The translations under genes were made by a program, and so were the position numbers. Below are positions 1 to 6,867 of a stretch of DNA of 8,493 bases, in pieces (the stretch's first letter is position 1; every line of letters starts with the position of its first letter). This DNA is from Bacilli bacterium (lineage in GTDB: Bacteria > Bacillota_I > Bacilli_A > RF39 > UBA660). Below the pieces are notes generated by a model, which was not told the DNA's origin, did not search any database, and saw nothing but the letters and a program-made list of their open reading frames with translations. Location of the stretch: positions 1-8,493 of the forward strand of contig JAQVVC010000034.1 of NCBI GenBank assembly GCA_028699175.1, given 5' to 3'.

Positions 1-1049
1 ACAATTTGACTATAGACATCGATATAATTATCAGGAAAAGCTAATGATAATTTAGTATTAAAAGTCGTTATTTCATCATTTGTGATATTAAAACCATTAG
101 CAATTGCTAATTCTTCATTGACAGGATTCACAGACATAAAATAAAATTTTACATTTTTATAATCATTAATTAATGTATTATAGACATTTATATATTTATC
201 AATATTATTTAAATCATTAATACCAAAAGAGAATATAACATATTTCCTTGTATCAGCACCGATATAACTTTTTAACTCATTTAATACTACTTCATCTGAA
301 AACCAGGCATACCCTGCTCCATCTTGAGCCATATATGTTATTTCATTATTATTTATGGTATTTTTAATATTATTAATTCTTGAATCACCAATATAAATTA
401 ATAATTTTTCCATTTGATCATTAGATACTATTAAATTATAATTACTATTTGCATTATTTTTATTACCGCCACCATCTGTTAAATTTAACATATCAAAAGG
501 ATATAATATAATTATAACTACTAAAACAAACAAAATCGCCCCTACTCCAATGTAAATATATTTTTTATAACGTTTCATTATGTACTTCCTAGCAATGTCC
601 TTTGCTATTTTCGAATAATCTCCACTTGATGATGAATTACCTTTATTTGAAGAGGATAAAAGGGAATTTAAATTTCCTAGACTTGATGCCATTGTATCTG
701 TTGCATTTGATGCTACTCCGCCCTTACCACCTACTGCTGAATCAGCTAAATCTAATACCCCAGAATCATCAGCTTTATTTAAAGTATTTTGAAGCATTCC
801 ACCTAAAGGGTGTTTGTTAGTTAAATCGGTGACTATTTTGCCCCCCTTATCAAGTACTTTATTTCCTATTTCCGTTTTTGCAATTGCATCAACTGCATTA
901 CCACCAAAACTAGGAGCAAAATAATTAGCAGCTGCTTTGGCAGCCGTTTTAGCTACTTTTTTATTAGTTTCTTGTTTTTTTTGTTCTTGATTTTCTTGCT
1001 TCATCTCTTCATTATTTTCACTCATTAATTCATTATCTTCAGGGTTCAT
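1..1049 (-). CDS. Membrane-anchored SGNH/GDSL hydrolase-like protein of a conjugation operon (3' end outside window)
   Basis: The frame is open from an ATG at 1049 to the left edge (349 codons and two bases), so the C-terminus is missing. Residues 1-30 are rich in Glu, Gln, Asn and Lys. Residues 31-140 are Ala/Gly/Ser-rich and probably cytoplasmic. A basic stretch (RKYIMKRYKKY, 154-164) precedes one membrane helix (about 164-185), which predicts a cytoplasmic N-terminus and an outer C-terminal domain. That domain carries SGNH marks: GDSR at 221-224 (Ser223 as nucleophile), Gly244/Gly246 in DGAGYAWF, and GIND at 276-279 (Asn278 for the oxyanion hole), then the segment MSVNPV. The block V Asp-x-x-His pair should lie beyond the edge. 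SGNH enzymes are esterases, deacetylases or acyltransferases; the substrate here is not shown. The gene follows two VirB8-like genes after a 33-base gap, so a role at the cell wall during transfer is inferred. The fold call is fairly sure, the substrate is open. Confidence 0.8.
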   Translation of the reverse strand, partial: MNPEDNELMSENNEEMKQENQEQKKQETNKKVAKTAAKAAANYFAPSFGGNAVDAIAKTEIGNKVLDKGGKIVTDLTNKHPLGGMLQNTLNKADDSGVLDLADSAVGGKGGVASNATDTMASSLGNLNSLLSSSNKGNSSSSGDYSKIAKDIARKYIMKRYKKYIYIGVGAILFVLVVIIILYPFDMLNLTDGGGNKNNANSNYNLIVSNDQMEKLLIYIGDSRINNIKNTINNNEITYMAQDGAGYAWFSDEVVLNELKSYIGADTRKYVIFSFGINDLNNIDKYINVYNTLINDYKNVKFYFMSVNPVNEELAIANGFNITNDEITTFNTKLSLAFPDNYIDVYSQI

Positions 1050-1052
1050 TAT

Positions 1053-1064
1053 AATCACCGCCTT
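1053..1064 (-). promoter_or_regulatory. Ribosome binding site of the SGNH hydrolase gene
   Basis: On the minus strand AAGGCGGTGATT matches the 16S rRNA complement AAGGAGGTGATC except at two positions. It sits just upstream of the ATG at 1049 (three bases after the last T), which supports that ATG as the start rather than the later Met codons 9 or 16. Confidence 0.75.
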
Positions 1065-1082
1065 TCTACTTATTCAATTATT

Positions 1083-1571
1083 CTAAACAGTATAATTATC
1101 AAATAATACTTTATATTGCATAATGCTATATTCTCTAAATATATAAGTATTATCACTACTATCAATTAGATAAAATTCTTTGTATTTAGAAGTTTTATTA
1201 ACATTATACTTTTCTATTTGACCATTAAAAAAATTAACATCAAATTTTTCATTAAAATATTCTTTAAATTTATTTAAACTACCAAATTTTTTTTCTCGAT
1301 AATCTTTATCTACTAAATCATAAGCTACTTCTGGATCAGTTAAAATTAATTTTGTATATTCAGCTAAATATTTACGAGCTATTTGTTCTTCATTCATATT
1401 AATAGGAGTTATTTCATTTATTTTATAATTCTTTAAATAAAACTCTTCTCCAGCTTTATACTCGTTTTTTGAAAATATATTATTATCTATAAAATATGTT
1501 ATTAATAAAGCAATTGCTATAAGAGAAACACAAATAATAATCGTAATTTTATTTTCTTTTATATTATTCAT
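1083..1571 (-). CDS. Small membrane-anchored protein, probable VirB8/TcpC-like (NTF2-fold) transfer subunit, second of a pair
   Basis: This 162-residue protein has a short basic cytoplasmic start, one membrane helix (about 8-28) and a soluble outer domain (about 45-162). The outer part begins with helix-like segments (EQIARKYLAEY, then PEVAYDLVDKDYREKKFGS around 80-98) and ends in strand-like runs (YIFREYSIMQYKVLF, 143-157). This order of helices followed by beta-strands, on a single N-terminal anchor, is what VirB8/TcpC proteins with NTF2-like domains show. I recognise the pattern, not a specific family, so the name is an inference. VirB8-type proteins form periplasmic or outer-face assembly platforms of type IV secretion channels. 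The start overlaps the stop of the preceding, similarly built gene by eight bases and has a perfect AAGGAGG site, so the two are probably co-translated. The stop codon is TAG. Confidence 0.65.
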   Translation of the reverse strand: MNNIKENKITIIICVSLIAIALLITYFIDNNIFSKNEYKAGEEFYLKNYKINEITPINMNEEQIARKYLAEYTKLILTDPEVAYDLVDKDYREKKFGSLNKFKEYFNEKFDVNFFNGQIEKYNVNKTSKYKEFYLIDSSDNTYIFREYSIMQYKVLFDNYTV

Positions 1572-2085
1572 TTATATCCTCCTTAAATATTTTACCATTA
1601 TATGGAGTTACATCAAATATCAGATTATTTATATCCAAATCAATGATTAAATAGTAATCTTCCGGTCTGAAATATTCATCCATAACATTTTCACTTAAAT
1701 AACCATATATGTAATATCTTATTATATTTTTGTTTATCTTTTCATTATACATTTTCCTAGCTTCAAAAATATATTCTTTTTCAGTATCTAATAATGTTAA
1801 ATTATGTAAAATATTATCGGAATTAATATTATTTTTTTCTTTATATTTACTATTAAGAAGGAGTATTAAATTATTAATATCCTGGTTATTCAAATAAGAA
1901 ATATATTTATTAGCTGCATTACTAATTGAAAAAAATCTTCCATAATCTGTTACTAAACTAATTTTAGTTTTTTCTTCTACCATTGGCTTTGGTTGACGAT
2001 AATTATATAAAATTAAACCTGAGAACAACACAATAAGAAAAATAATTATTATAATTACATTATTTTTAGTTAATTTAAGTTCCAT
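1564..2085 (-). CDS. Small membrane-anchored protein, probable VirB8/TcpC-like (NTF2-fold) transfer subunit, first of a pair
   Basis: The 173-residue product has an N-terminal membrane helix (about 9-28, very Ile-rich), a Pro-containing linker and a soluble domain (about 45-173) predicted outside the membrane. The domain opens with FFSISNAANKYISYLNNQD (51-69) and a Leu-rich helix ending NSKYKEKN (78-85), as in NTF2-like VirB8/TcpC domains, and closes with strand-like segments (IIRYYIYGYL at 121-130; DYYLIIDLDI at 143-152). Tn916 TcpC carries two NTF2-like domains on one chain; here two single-domain proteins lie next to each other, so the pair may be a divided equivalent. The ATG at 2085 is preceded by GGAAGGAA, 12 bases after the stop of the wall hydrolase gene. 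Sequence identity to the neighbouring gene is low by eye, so the relation rests on layout and pattern. An unrelated anchored protein cannot be excluded. Confidence 0.65.
   Translation of the reverse strand: MELKLTKNNVIIIIIFLIVLFSGLILYNYRQPKPMVEEKTKISLVTDYGRFFSISNAANKYISYLNNQDINNLILLLNSKYKEKNNINSDNILHNLTLLDTEKEYIFEARKMYNEKINKNIIRYYIYGYLSENVMDEYFRPEDYYLIIDLDINNLIFDVTPYNGKIFKEDINE
1578..1584 (-). promoter_or_regulatory. Strong ribosome binding site inside the upstream VirB8-like gene
   Basis: A perfect AAGGAGG lies on the minus strand, within the last codons of the 173-residue gene, about six bases before the ATG at 1571. It fixes the start of the second gene despite the eight-base overlap and suggests coupled but independently supported initiation. 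Confidence 0.85.
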
Positions 2086-2097
2086 AATAATTCCTTC

Positions 2098-4191
2098 CTA
2101 ACATGTAAAATATGTTCCTGAATGAAAGAGATTCCATTCTCTTTCTCTTCTTGTTTTTAATACATCACCTGAAAACCCTGAAGCAGTTGTTGGTTTACTC
2201 ATGTAAACATCATATAATGTTTGGGTGTTACCATATTGCTGAAAATTTGTTGAAAAATTTGAAATATTACCTACATTATATTGCCTTGATACTAAGGCAT
2301 CTATTTGATAAGGAGTTAAATTAATTCCTATATTATTCATTTCCGAATTAATATTATCATATATATTTGTGATTATCTCTACTTTAATATCATCAACAAT
2401 AGCCTTAGGTATTAATGCTCCTTCATACATGTAATTATCAATATCAAATCCTCTTTTTATAAATCTATTTTTATGATTTATTAAAGTTACCCCAGCACCG
2501 ACTGTTAATGTTCCAGTACCAGTTTTAGAATCATCATATACTTGATAATTACTTCCTCCATCATCTGGACCAGCACCTTCCATACAAATTAACATGCTAA
2601 GCAAATCAGAAGAACTCACATTATTTTGACGGGGATTTTCAGCTGATATATAATCTAATGGATTTATAGCAGCTGAAGGAGTATCGCCACCAATTCTTAC
2701 TTCAAAATGCAAATGAGTTCCAGTAGAATTTCCGGTACTACCCATTTTTCCTAAAACTTGACCTTGCTCAACGCTTTGACCTTCACTAACTTCAATTGTT
2801 CCTTCATGTAGATGAGCATAATATGTATAACTACCATTTGGATGAGAAAGAACTATATAATTACCATATTTCCCCCCACAACTTAAGCCATCAGCCATTG
2901 TACAATTTGAAACCACTTTTTCAACTATTCCATTTCTTGCAGCAATTATATTTATAGTACCGGATTCAGCTCCTCCTATATCAAGACCATGATGAAATGA
3001 ATCTCCTCTTTTTCCAAAATCACTTGTAACATTAAAAGTAACTGGTTCTCCTAAGGCAAATGAGACGCCATTTGATTCAGTTATTTCACTACCACCAATT
3101 GGCCACCAAAATAAAGAGTTTTTTATATTTAATAAGTTTCCATTCGCTTTTTTAGAACCATATTCTTCTAAAATACTTTTTATGTAACTTATAATATCTT
3201 TTCTAATTTCTATTATTTCTTCTTCATATTTTGCATATTCTTCAGGATATTTATTAAAGGTAAAATCTTCCATAGATGATATACCAACTTTTTTTAATAT
3301 AGGCATAAAATAAGTTCTTAAATGAGCTTTCTTATCAAAATAATTAGTTGTTTCTAAGAATTTCCAATAAGCATCTAAATTATATTCCTTTCCTTCGCTT
3401 AGAACAGATTTCATTTCTGCTCCAGGATAATTATTTATATTATTTTCACATTCCATTTTTTTATCAGACTTTATTCCAAATATATTTAAAATACTAGGTA
3501 GTTTAATAGCCGCATATTCGATAAAAGTAAGAATATTTGATGAGTCTTTAACAGCACATTTTGTTTCACCATCAACACTTAATGGAGTCCCACCTTCTAA
3601 ACAAGAATCAGTCACAACGCCTTCTGCAGTTTGAACTTGAGTTACATCTCCATAAACAGCGTAACAAGAAGAACCATAACTAAACATATTTCTTATTAAT
3701 AAATCCAGCGTATCAGTCTCTTTTTCAAAAAAACTTTTATCTGGTATTATGTCAATATCATATATAAAATCGTTATCTAAATAATTATATGCTGAATTAT
3801 CTAAACCAAATATATCATCATAATTTGTTCCATCATCATTTAATAAATCAGGAGTCAATCCATAGAAAGTAGTAGTAATTATAATATTATCATCAATAGT
3901 TATACCTTTTTTTTGATAAGCTGCTAATATTTTATATAATCTAGTATAATAATTTTTTTGTTTAGAAATTATTTTTTCTTTACATTTTTCATTTGATTCT
4001 CCACCTTCGGCACATTGATCAGTCCAGTAACCTAGATTTTTTTCAGTAAATTCATCGAAATTAAATTCTGCATAATTAAAATTTGCGGCATTAACATTAA
4101 AAGTGAATAAAAAATAAGTTATGAAAAAGAAAAGTATTAAATACCTTCTTTTTATTAATAACTTATTATGTTTATTAATTATATTTACCAT
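2098..4191 (-). CDS. Secreted bifunctional peptidoglycan hydrolase: M23 endopeptidase plus GH24-type lysozyme (VirB1/PrgK role)
   Basis: This 697-residue protein starts with a Sec signal (basic KHNKLLIKRR, hydrophobic core 17-31, possible cleavage after VNA at 33-35). Residues 36-345 form an unassigned, largely helical region. The LytM/M23 metallopeptidase domain spans about 385-515: zinc ligands H400 and D404 (HHGLD), H460 (YAHL) and H493/H495 (THLHFEV). A GH24-type lysozyme domain spans about 526-697: E538 in MEGAG, D553/D554, T563 in LTVGAG, then TPYQIDALVSRQYNVG (626-641) and RREREWNLF (681-689). M23 enzymes cut peptide cross-bridges, while GH24 enzymes cut the MurNAc-GlcNAc backbone. Position directly after VirB4 is where Gram-positive conjugation operons carry their wall hydrolase (PrgK, Tn916 Orf14), so it probably opens the wall for the channel. 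Ten cysteines in an exported protein are unusual. The start at 4191 has an AGGTGG site; the stop is TAG. Confidence 0.9.
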   Translation of the reverse strand: MVNIINKHNKLLIKRRYLILFFFITYFLFTFNVNAANFNYAEFNFDEFTEKNLGYWTDQCAEGGESNEKCKEKIISKQKNYYTRLYKILAAYQKKGITIDDNIIITTTFYGLTPDLLNDDGTNYDDIFGLDNSAYNYLDNDFIYDIDIIPDKSFFEKETDTLDLLIRNMFSYGSSCYAVYGDVTQVQTAEGVVTDSCLEGGTPLSVDGETKCAVKDSSNILTFIEYAAIKLPSILNIFGIKSDKKMECENNINNYPGAEMKSVLSEGKEYNLDAYWKFLETTNYFDKKAHLRTYFMPILKKVGISSMEDFTFNKYPEEYAKYEEEIIEIRKDIISYIKSILEEYGSKKANGNLLNIKNSLFWWPIGGSEITESNGVSFALGEPVTFNVTSDFGKRGDSFHHGLDIGGAESGTINIIAARNGIVEKVVSNCTMADGLSCGGKYGNYIVLSHPNGSYTYYAHLHEGTIEVSEGQSVEQGQVLGKMGSTGNSTGTHLHFEVRIGGDTPSAAINPLDYISAENPRQNNVSSSDLLSMLICMEGAGPDDGGSNYQVYDDSKTGTGTLTVGAGVTLINHKNRFIKRGFDIDNYMYEGALIPKAIVDDIKVEIITNIYDNINSEMNNIGINLTPYQIDALVSRQYNVGNISNFSTNFQQYGNTQTLYDVYMSKPTTASGFSGDVLKTRREREWNLFHSGTYFTC

Positions 4192-4205
4192 ATTACCACC
4201 TAAAT

Positions 4206-5996
4206 TTATAAACCTCCACCAGTACCAAATGAATCTAATTCATCTTGTGTAAGCACAACATTAATTATCATTCTACGATTTCCACAAACAAATAATGCTT
4301 GCCCTTGACTATAACTTTTAATACTTTCTTTTTCATTTTCATTGATATCAATTAATTTTGATAAATCTTCGACTGCTTGCTTTTTTAATCCCATAACTAA
4401 ATAATAAGCCGCATTATCAAATATTGCTTTACCATGAACGATAATATTTGGAGCCGCAAAATCAGTTGGCTGTTGAGTTATAATAATTGTACCAGTATTA
4501 TATTTACGACTTCTTCTTTGAATTTGAGCTAAAAATTCAGCACCCAATTCATTTCGACTTGATAACAGTACATGAGCTTCATCAACAAACATGACGGTAT
4601 TAGTGTTTTTATCTAAACATAATCCCCAAGCATATTTTAAGATATTGAAAAATAAAGCATTTCTAATATTTTCATCACTGTTCATTAATTCTTTAATATT
4701 AAATACAATAAATTCACTATTAGTTTCTATTGTCGTATGACCATTAAAGTAAAATTTAAGTTCATTTACAAATGGTCTTATCTTTAATTCTAGTCTTTCT
4801 AAAACATCTTTTTCACGAGTAGCTTCTGGCATAGAAAGTAATCTTCCTTTAATTGTTGAATAAACATCATCAAAGGTAGGAAAATCTTTAGAAGTAAAAC
4901 CAGTAAAATCCGTTTCAAAATCAATGTGAAATCTTTTATAAGTGTCTTGTACTACTTCACTAAACATCGCAAGTACATCTTCTTCAATTGATGGTGTATA
5001 ATACTTCATAAAAGCTTTTAATGATTGAAGTGTTCTAGTTAAAACTGTGTAACCCAAACCTTCTTTCAAGTCATCTTCATCAGCATCTACGGAAACTTCA
5101 AGAGGATTAACCATCCCAAATTTACCACCTTTACCTAGATCAATAAAATCTCCACCTAAGTTCTTAGTCATCTCTTCAAGTTCACCTTCAGGGTCAATTG
5201 CTATTATTTTACAACCGTTTCTAATATGAGTTCTAAGCATTAATTTAGCTGCGGTACTTTTACCTGAACCAGATGATCCTAATATTATTAAATTAGCATT
5301 ATTTCGATTAAATTCTTTTTTACTTTGATATAAAAATTGATTAAATAAAACTACGCCTCCAGAAAAATCAACACCAAGAAGTGTAGACATGCCAGGATCT
5401 TTAATACTATCAAAAACAAAAGGATACATAGCAGCTATTGTCGGACTAGGAATCGGTGTTCCTACTCTTTCTTCAATATCTTGCTTAGGAAAAATTGGAA
5501 TCATTGATTTCAACACTTTTTCTTGTTCAAACATCATTGGAATACCACGCATCCCAACAGCATCTAAAAAATTTCTAACTTGAATTTTTTTATTTTCAAG
5601 TTCTTCTTTTGAATCAGCAGTTATCATAACATGCATTTGAAAATCAAATATTTTAGATTGCGTAGCAGCAAGCATTTGCACGAAAGATTCAAGCGATTCA
5701 TAATCTTGTCTTATTCTTTCTTGAATAGTTCTTTCTTTTTCAGCTTGATATCTTACCTTTAAATCAGCTATTTCTTTATTAATCATTCTACTCATAGTAG
5801 AAAACTGAATTGGAATATGTTTTACTACTACCTTTACTCCTGGTAAATTAGTGATATTAGCCAAATATCCTGATTGAATATACTTAGGAAAACTAATAAT
5901 AGTTAAGATAGTTGCATGTTTATCACTAATCATAAAATCATTAACATTATATTTCATTCCTTTAGGAGCTATTTCACTTTTAAATGTATTAAACAT
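4206..5996 (-). CDS. VirB4-type conjugation ATPase, central and C-terminal ATPase part (separately encoded)
   Basis: The 596-residue protein is the motor portion of a VirB4/TraC/PrgJ-type ATPase. Residues 1-230 resemble the central VirB4 region (FPKYIQSGYLANITNLPGV at 36-54; a charged helical stretch 70-105; the MGVD-like LLGVDFSGG at 206-214). The RecA-like domain has Walker A GSSGSGKST (240-248), Walker B VMFVDEAH (468-475, D472/E473), the QRRSRKYN segment (493-500) with a likely arginine finger, and TQQPTD (507-512). It should hydrolyse ATP at the membrane to drive assembly or transfer. It lacks the usual N-terminal domain, which the preceding overlapping gene supplies; both together (about 783 residues) equal a normal VirB4. 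The start ATG overlaps the upstream stop by eight bases and has GGTGAT before it. A TcpA/VirD4 coupling protein is less likely because the gene follows prgI. Confidence 0.93.
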   Translation of the reverse strand: MFNTFKSEIAPKGMKYNVNDFMISDKHATILTIISFPKYIQSGYLANITNLPGVKVVVKHIPIQFSTMSRMINKEIADLKVRYQAEKERTIQERIRQDYESLESFVQMLAATQSKIFDFQMHVMITADSKEELENKKIQVRNFLDAVGMRGIPMMFEQEKVLKSMIPIFPKQDIEERVGTPIPSPTIAAMYPFVFDSIKDPGMSTLLGVDFSGGVVLFNQFLYQSKKEFNRNNANLIILGSSGSGKSTAAKLMLRTHIRNGCKIIAIDPEGELEEMTKNLGGDFIDLGKGGKFGMVNPLEVSVDADEDDLKEGLGYTVLTRTLQSLKAFMKYYTPSIEEDVLAMFSEVVQDTYKRFHIDFETDFTGFTSKDFPTFDDVYSTIKGRLLSMPEATREKDVLERLELKIRPFVNELKFYFNGHTTIETNSEFIVFNIKELMNSDENIRNALFFNILKYAWGLCLDKNTNTVMFVDEAHVLLSSRNELGAEFLAQIQRRSRKYNTGTIIITQQPTDFAAPNIIVHGKAIFDNAAYYLVMGLKKQAVEDLSKLIDINENEKESIKSYSQGQALFVCGNRRMIINVVLTQDELDSFGTGGGL

Positions 5997-6552
5997 CAGT
6001 CATCACCGTCCCAAATTCATTTTTAACGCCACCATTAAGGAAGTTTTGTAATAAAAACTTCATATCTTCATCACTTACTTGTCTAGATATCAAACCCGTT
6101 GAAGCAAGTTGACTTATCATCGTTTGAATTCTTTTTTGTAAAATTTCGACTTTTTTATCTCTAAATAAAATAAAATACTCAGTATCAACAGCATTAACTG
6201 CCGAACTACCAAATAGTTCAGCTTTTCTAATATCTTGTGAAACTAATTTTCTTACTATTCCATTTGGAGCATCATTATATTGTAATTGTAATTGCGATAA
6301 ATATAAATTTATATCGACTGGACGATCAGCAACAATTAACCAAAATTCATAATCAATAATATTATAAAAATTTCTTAAATTAAATATGATATTATTTTGA
6401 GTTTGAGGATCTAAGATAAAAATATTTTTTGGTTCTACTTTAATCCCAGTAACATAATAATTACTATTAAGTAAAATCATTCCCCCTTGTATTGATTTAA
6501 CAGGTATCCAATCTTCAGTATATTTAGAATTACTTGCTATCTTCTTCGCCAT
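5989..6552 (-). CDS. VirB4/TraC-like N-terminal domain protein (separately encoded)
   Basis: The 187-residue soluble protein matches the N-terminal domain that precedes the ATPase in VirB4/TraC proteins. TEDWIPVKSIQGGMILL (12-28) followed by a beta-rich stretch VTGIKVEPKNIFIL (34-47) and NIIDYEFWLIVADRPVDINLYL (64-85) is the pattern of a conserved opening domain with an IPVK-I-GG motif. A helical part with FILFRDKKVEILQKRIQTM (127-145) follows. No Walker motif is present, so it would act only with the ATPase encoded next. I chose the ATG at 6552, giving a 23-base overlap with prgI; an in-frame GTG at 6561 would add three residues and cannot be excluded because the upstream sequence AAGGTTGGTG could serve either. 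The stop overlaps the start of the ATPase gene by eight bases. A natural split is more likely than a sequencing error, because the downstream start has its own ribosome binding site. Confidence 0.82.
   Translation of the reverse strand: MAKKIASNSKYTEDWIPVKSIQGGMILLNSNYYVTGIKVEPKNIFILDPQTQNNIIFNLRNFYNIIDYEFWLIVADRPVDINLYLSQLQLQYNDAPNGIVRKLVSQDIRKAELFGSSAVNAVDTEYFILFRDKKVEILQKRIQTMISQLASTGLISRQVSDEDMKFLLQNFLNGGVKNEFGTVMTDV
6002..6007 (-). promoter_or_regulatory. Ribosome binding site for the VirB4 ATPase gene, inside the N-terminal domain gene
   Basis: GGTGAT on the minus strand matches the last part of the 16S complement AAGGAGGTGATC and stands five bases before the ATG at 5996. It supports separate initiation of the ATPase chain by re-initiation at the overlap, rather than a frameshift fusion. 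It is weaker than the other sites in this operon. Confidence 0.5.
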
Positions 6553-6853
6553 ATTTAGCACACCAACCTTTCCAATAATAAATTCTTCTTTTCGTAAAAT
6601 AAGTATATATATTTTTTATTAATGTTCGCACATTATGGTGATGAGGAACTGGTATTACTAAAAATGCCGCAATTAATGCTGGTAGCATAATTAATATTGA
6701 AGTAGTTAAATCTGAACCTCTTATAGCCAACATAAAGATAAAAGTAAGTCCAACCCCAGTTCCAAATATTATTAAATCAACTTGGTTAAAAAAACTTAGT
6801 ATCAACATTGACTTTTTTGAATTGGCTGGTATCAAGAAATTATTATTCCCCAT
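6530..6853 (-). CDS. prgI: PrgI/TcpE-like conjugation membrane protein
   Basis: The 107-residue protein has the PrgI layout: a short N-terminus with IPA (8-10), two adjacent membrane helices (about 26-44 and 50-68), a Pro-containing turn followed by N74 (PVPHHHNVRTL, 68-78), and an amphipathic tail ending in YYWKGW (92-97). PrgI proteins (Tn916 TcpE relatives, comparable in place to VirB3) are small inner-membrane partners of the VirB4 ATPase. Their gene almost always stands directly before virB4, as here. A strong AAAGGAGG site sets the ATG at 6853 as start. The end overlaps the VirB4 N-terminal domain gene by 23 bases, which implies translational coupling. Three consecutive His residues follow the second helix; I know of no function for them. 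The symbol denotes the family. Confidence 0.85.
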   Translation of the reverse strand: MGNNNFLIPANSKKSMLILSFFNQVDLIIFGTGVGLTFIFMLAIRGSDLTTSILIMLPALIAAFLVIPVPHHHNVRTLIKNIYTYFTKRRIYYWKGWCAKYGEEDSK

Positions 6854-6859
6854 TTTATT

Positions 6860-6867
6860 CCTCCTTT
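6860..6867 (-). promoter_or_regulatory. Ribosome binding site of the PrgI-like gene
   Basis: AAAGGAGG on the minus strand lies six bases before the ATG at 6853 and overlaps the TAA stop (6866-6868) of the preceding gene, so ribosomes ending the 152-residue protein stop on the site that starts the next gene. Confidence 0.85.

Noticed and set aside
602..820. Plus-strand open frame of 72 codons
   Set aside because: It lies opposite the Ala/Gly/Ser-rich part of the SGNH gene, has no ribosome binding site, and encodes a Leu/His/Asn-rich product typical of an antisense shadow.
2112..2324. Plus-strand open frame of 70 codons
   Set aside because: It is antisense to the lysozyme domain of the wall hydrolase, which has clear family motifs; no independent start signal is present.
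2098..4191. Phage tail or lysis module as an explanation for the M23 and GH24 domains
   Set aside because: The gene directly follows VirB4 and PrgI-like genes and has a Sec signal peptide; no holin, tape measure or tail proteins are visible.
5389..5583. Plus-strand open frame of 64 codons
   Set aside because: It is antisense to the well-supported VirB4 ATPase gene and has no support of its own.
5985..6000. Programmed ribosomal frameshift joining the two VirB4 parts
   Set aside because: Joining would need a +1 shift, no slippery sequence is evident, and the downstream ATG has its own ribosome binding site. Re-initiation is simpler.
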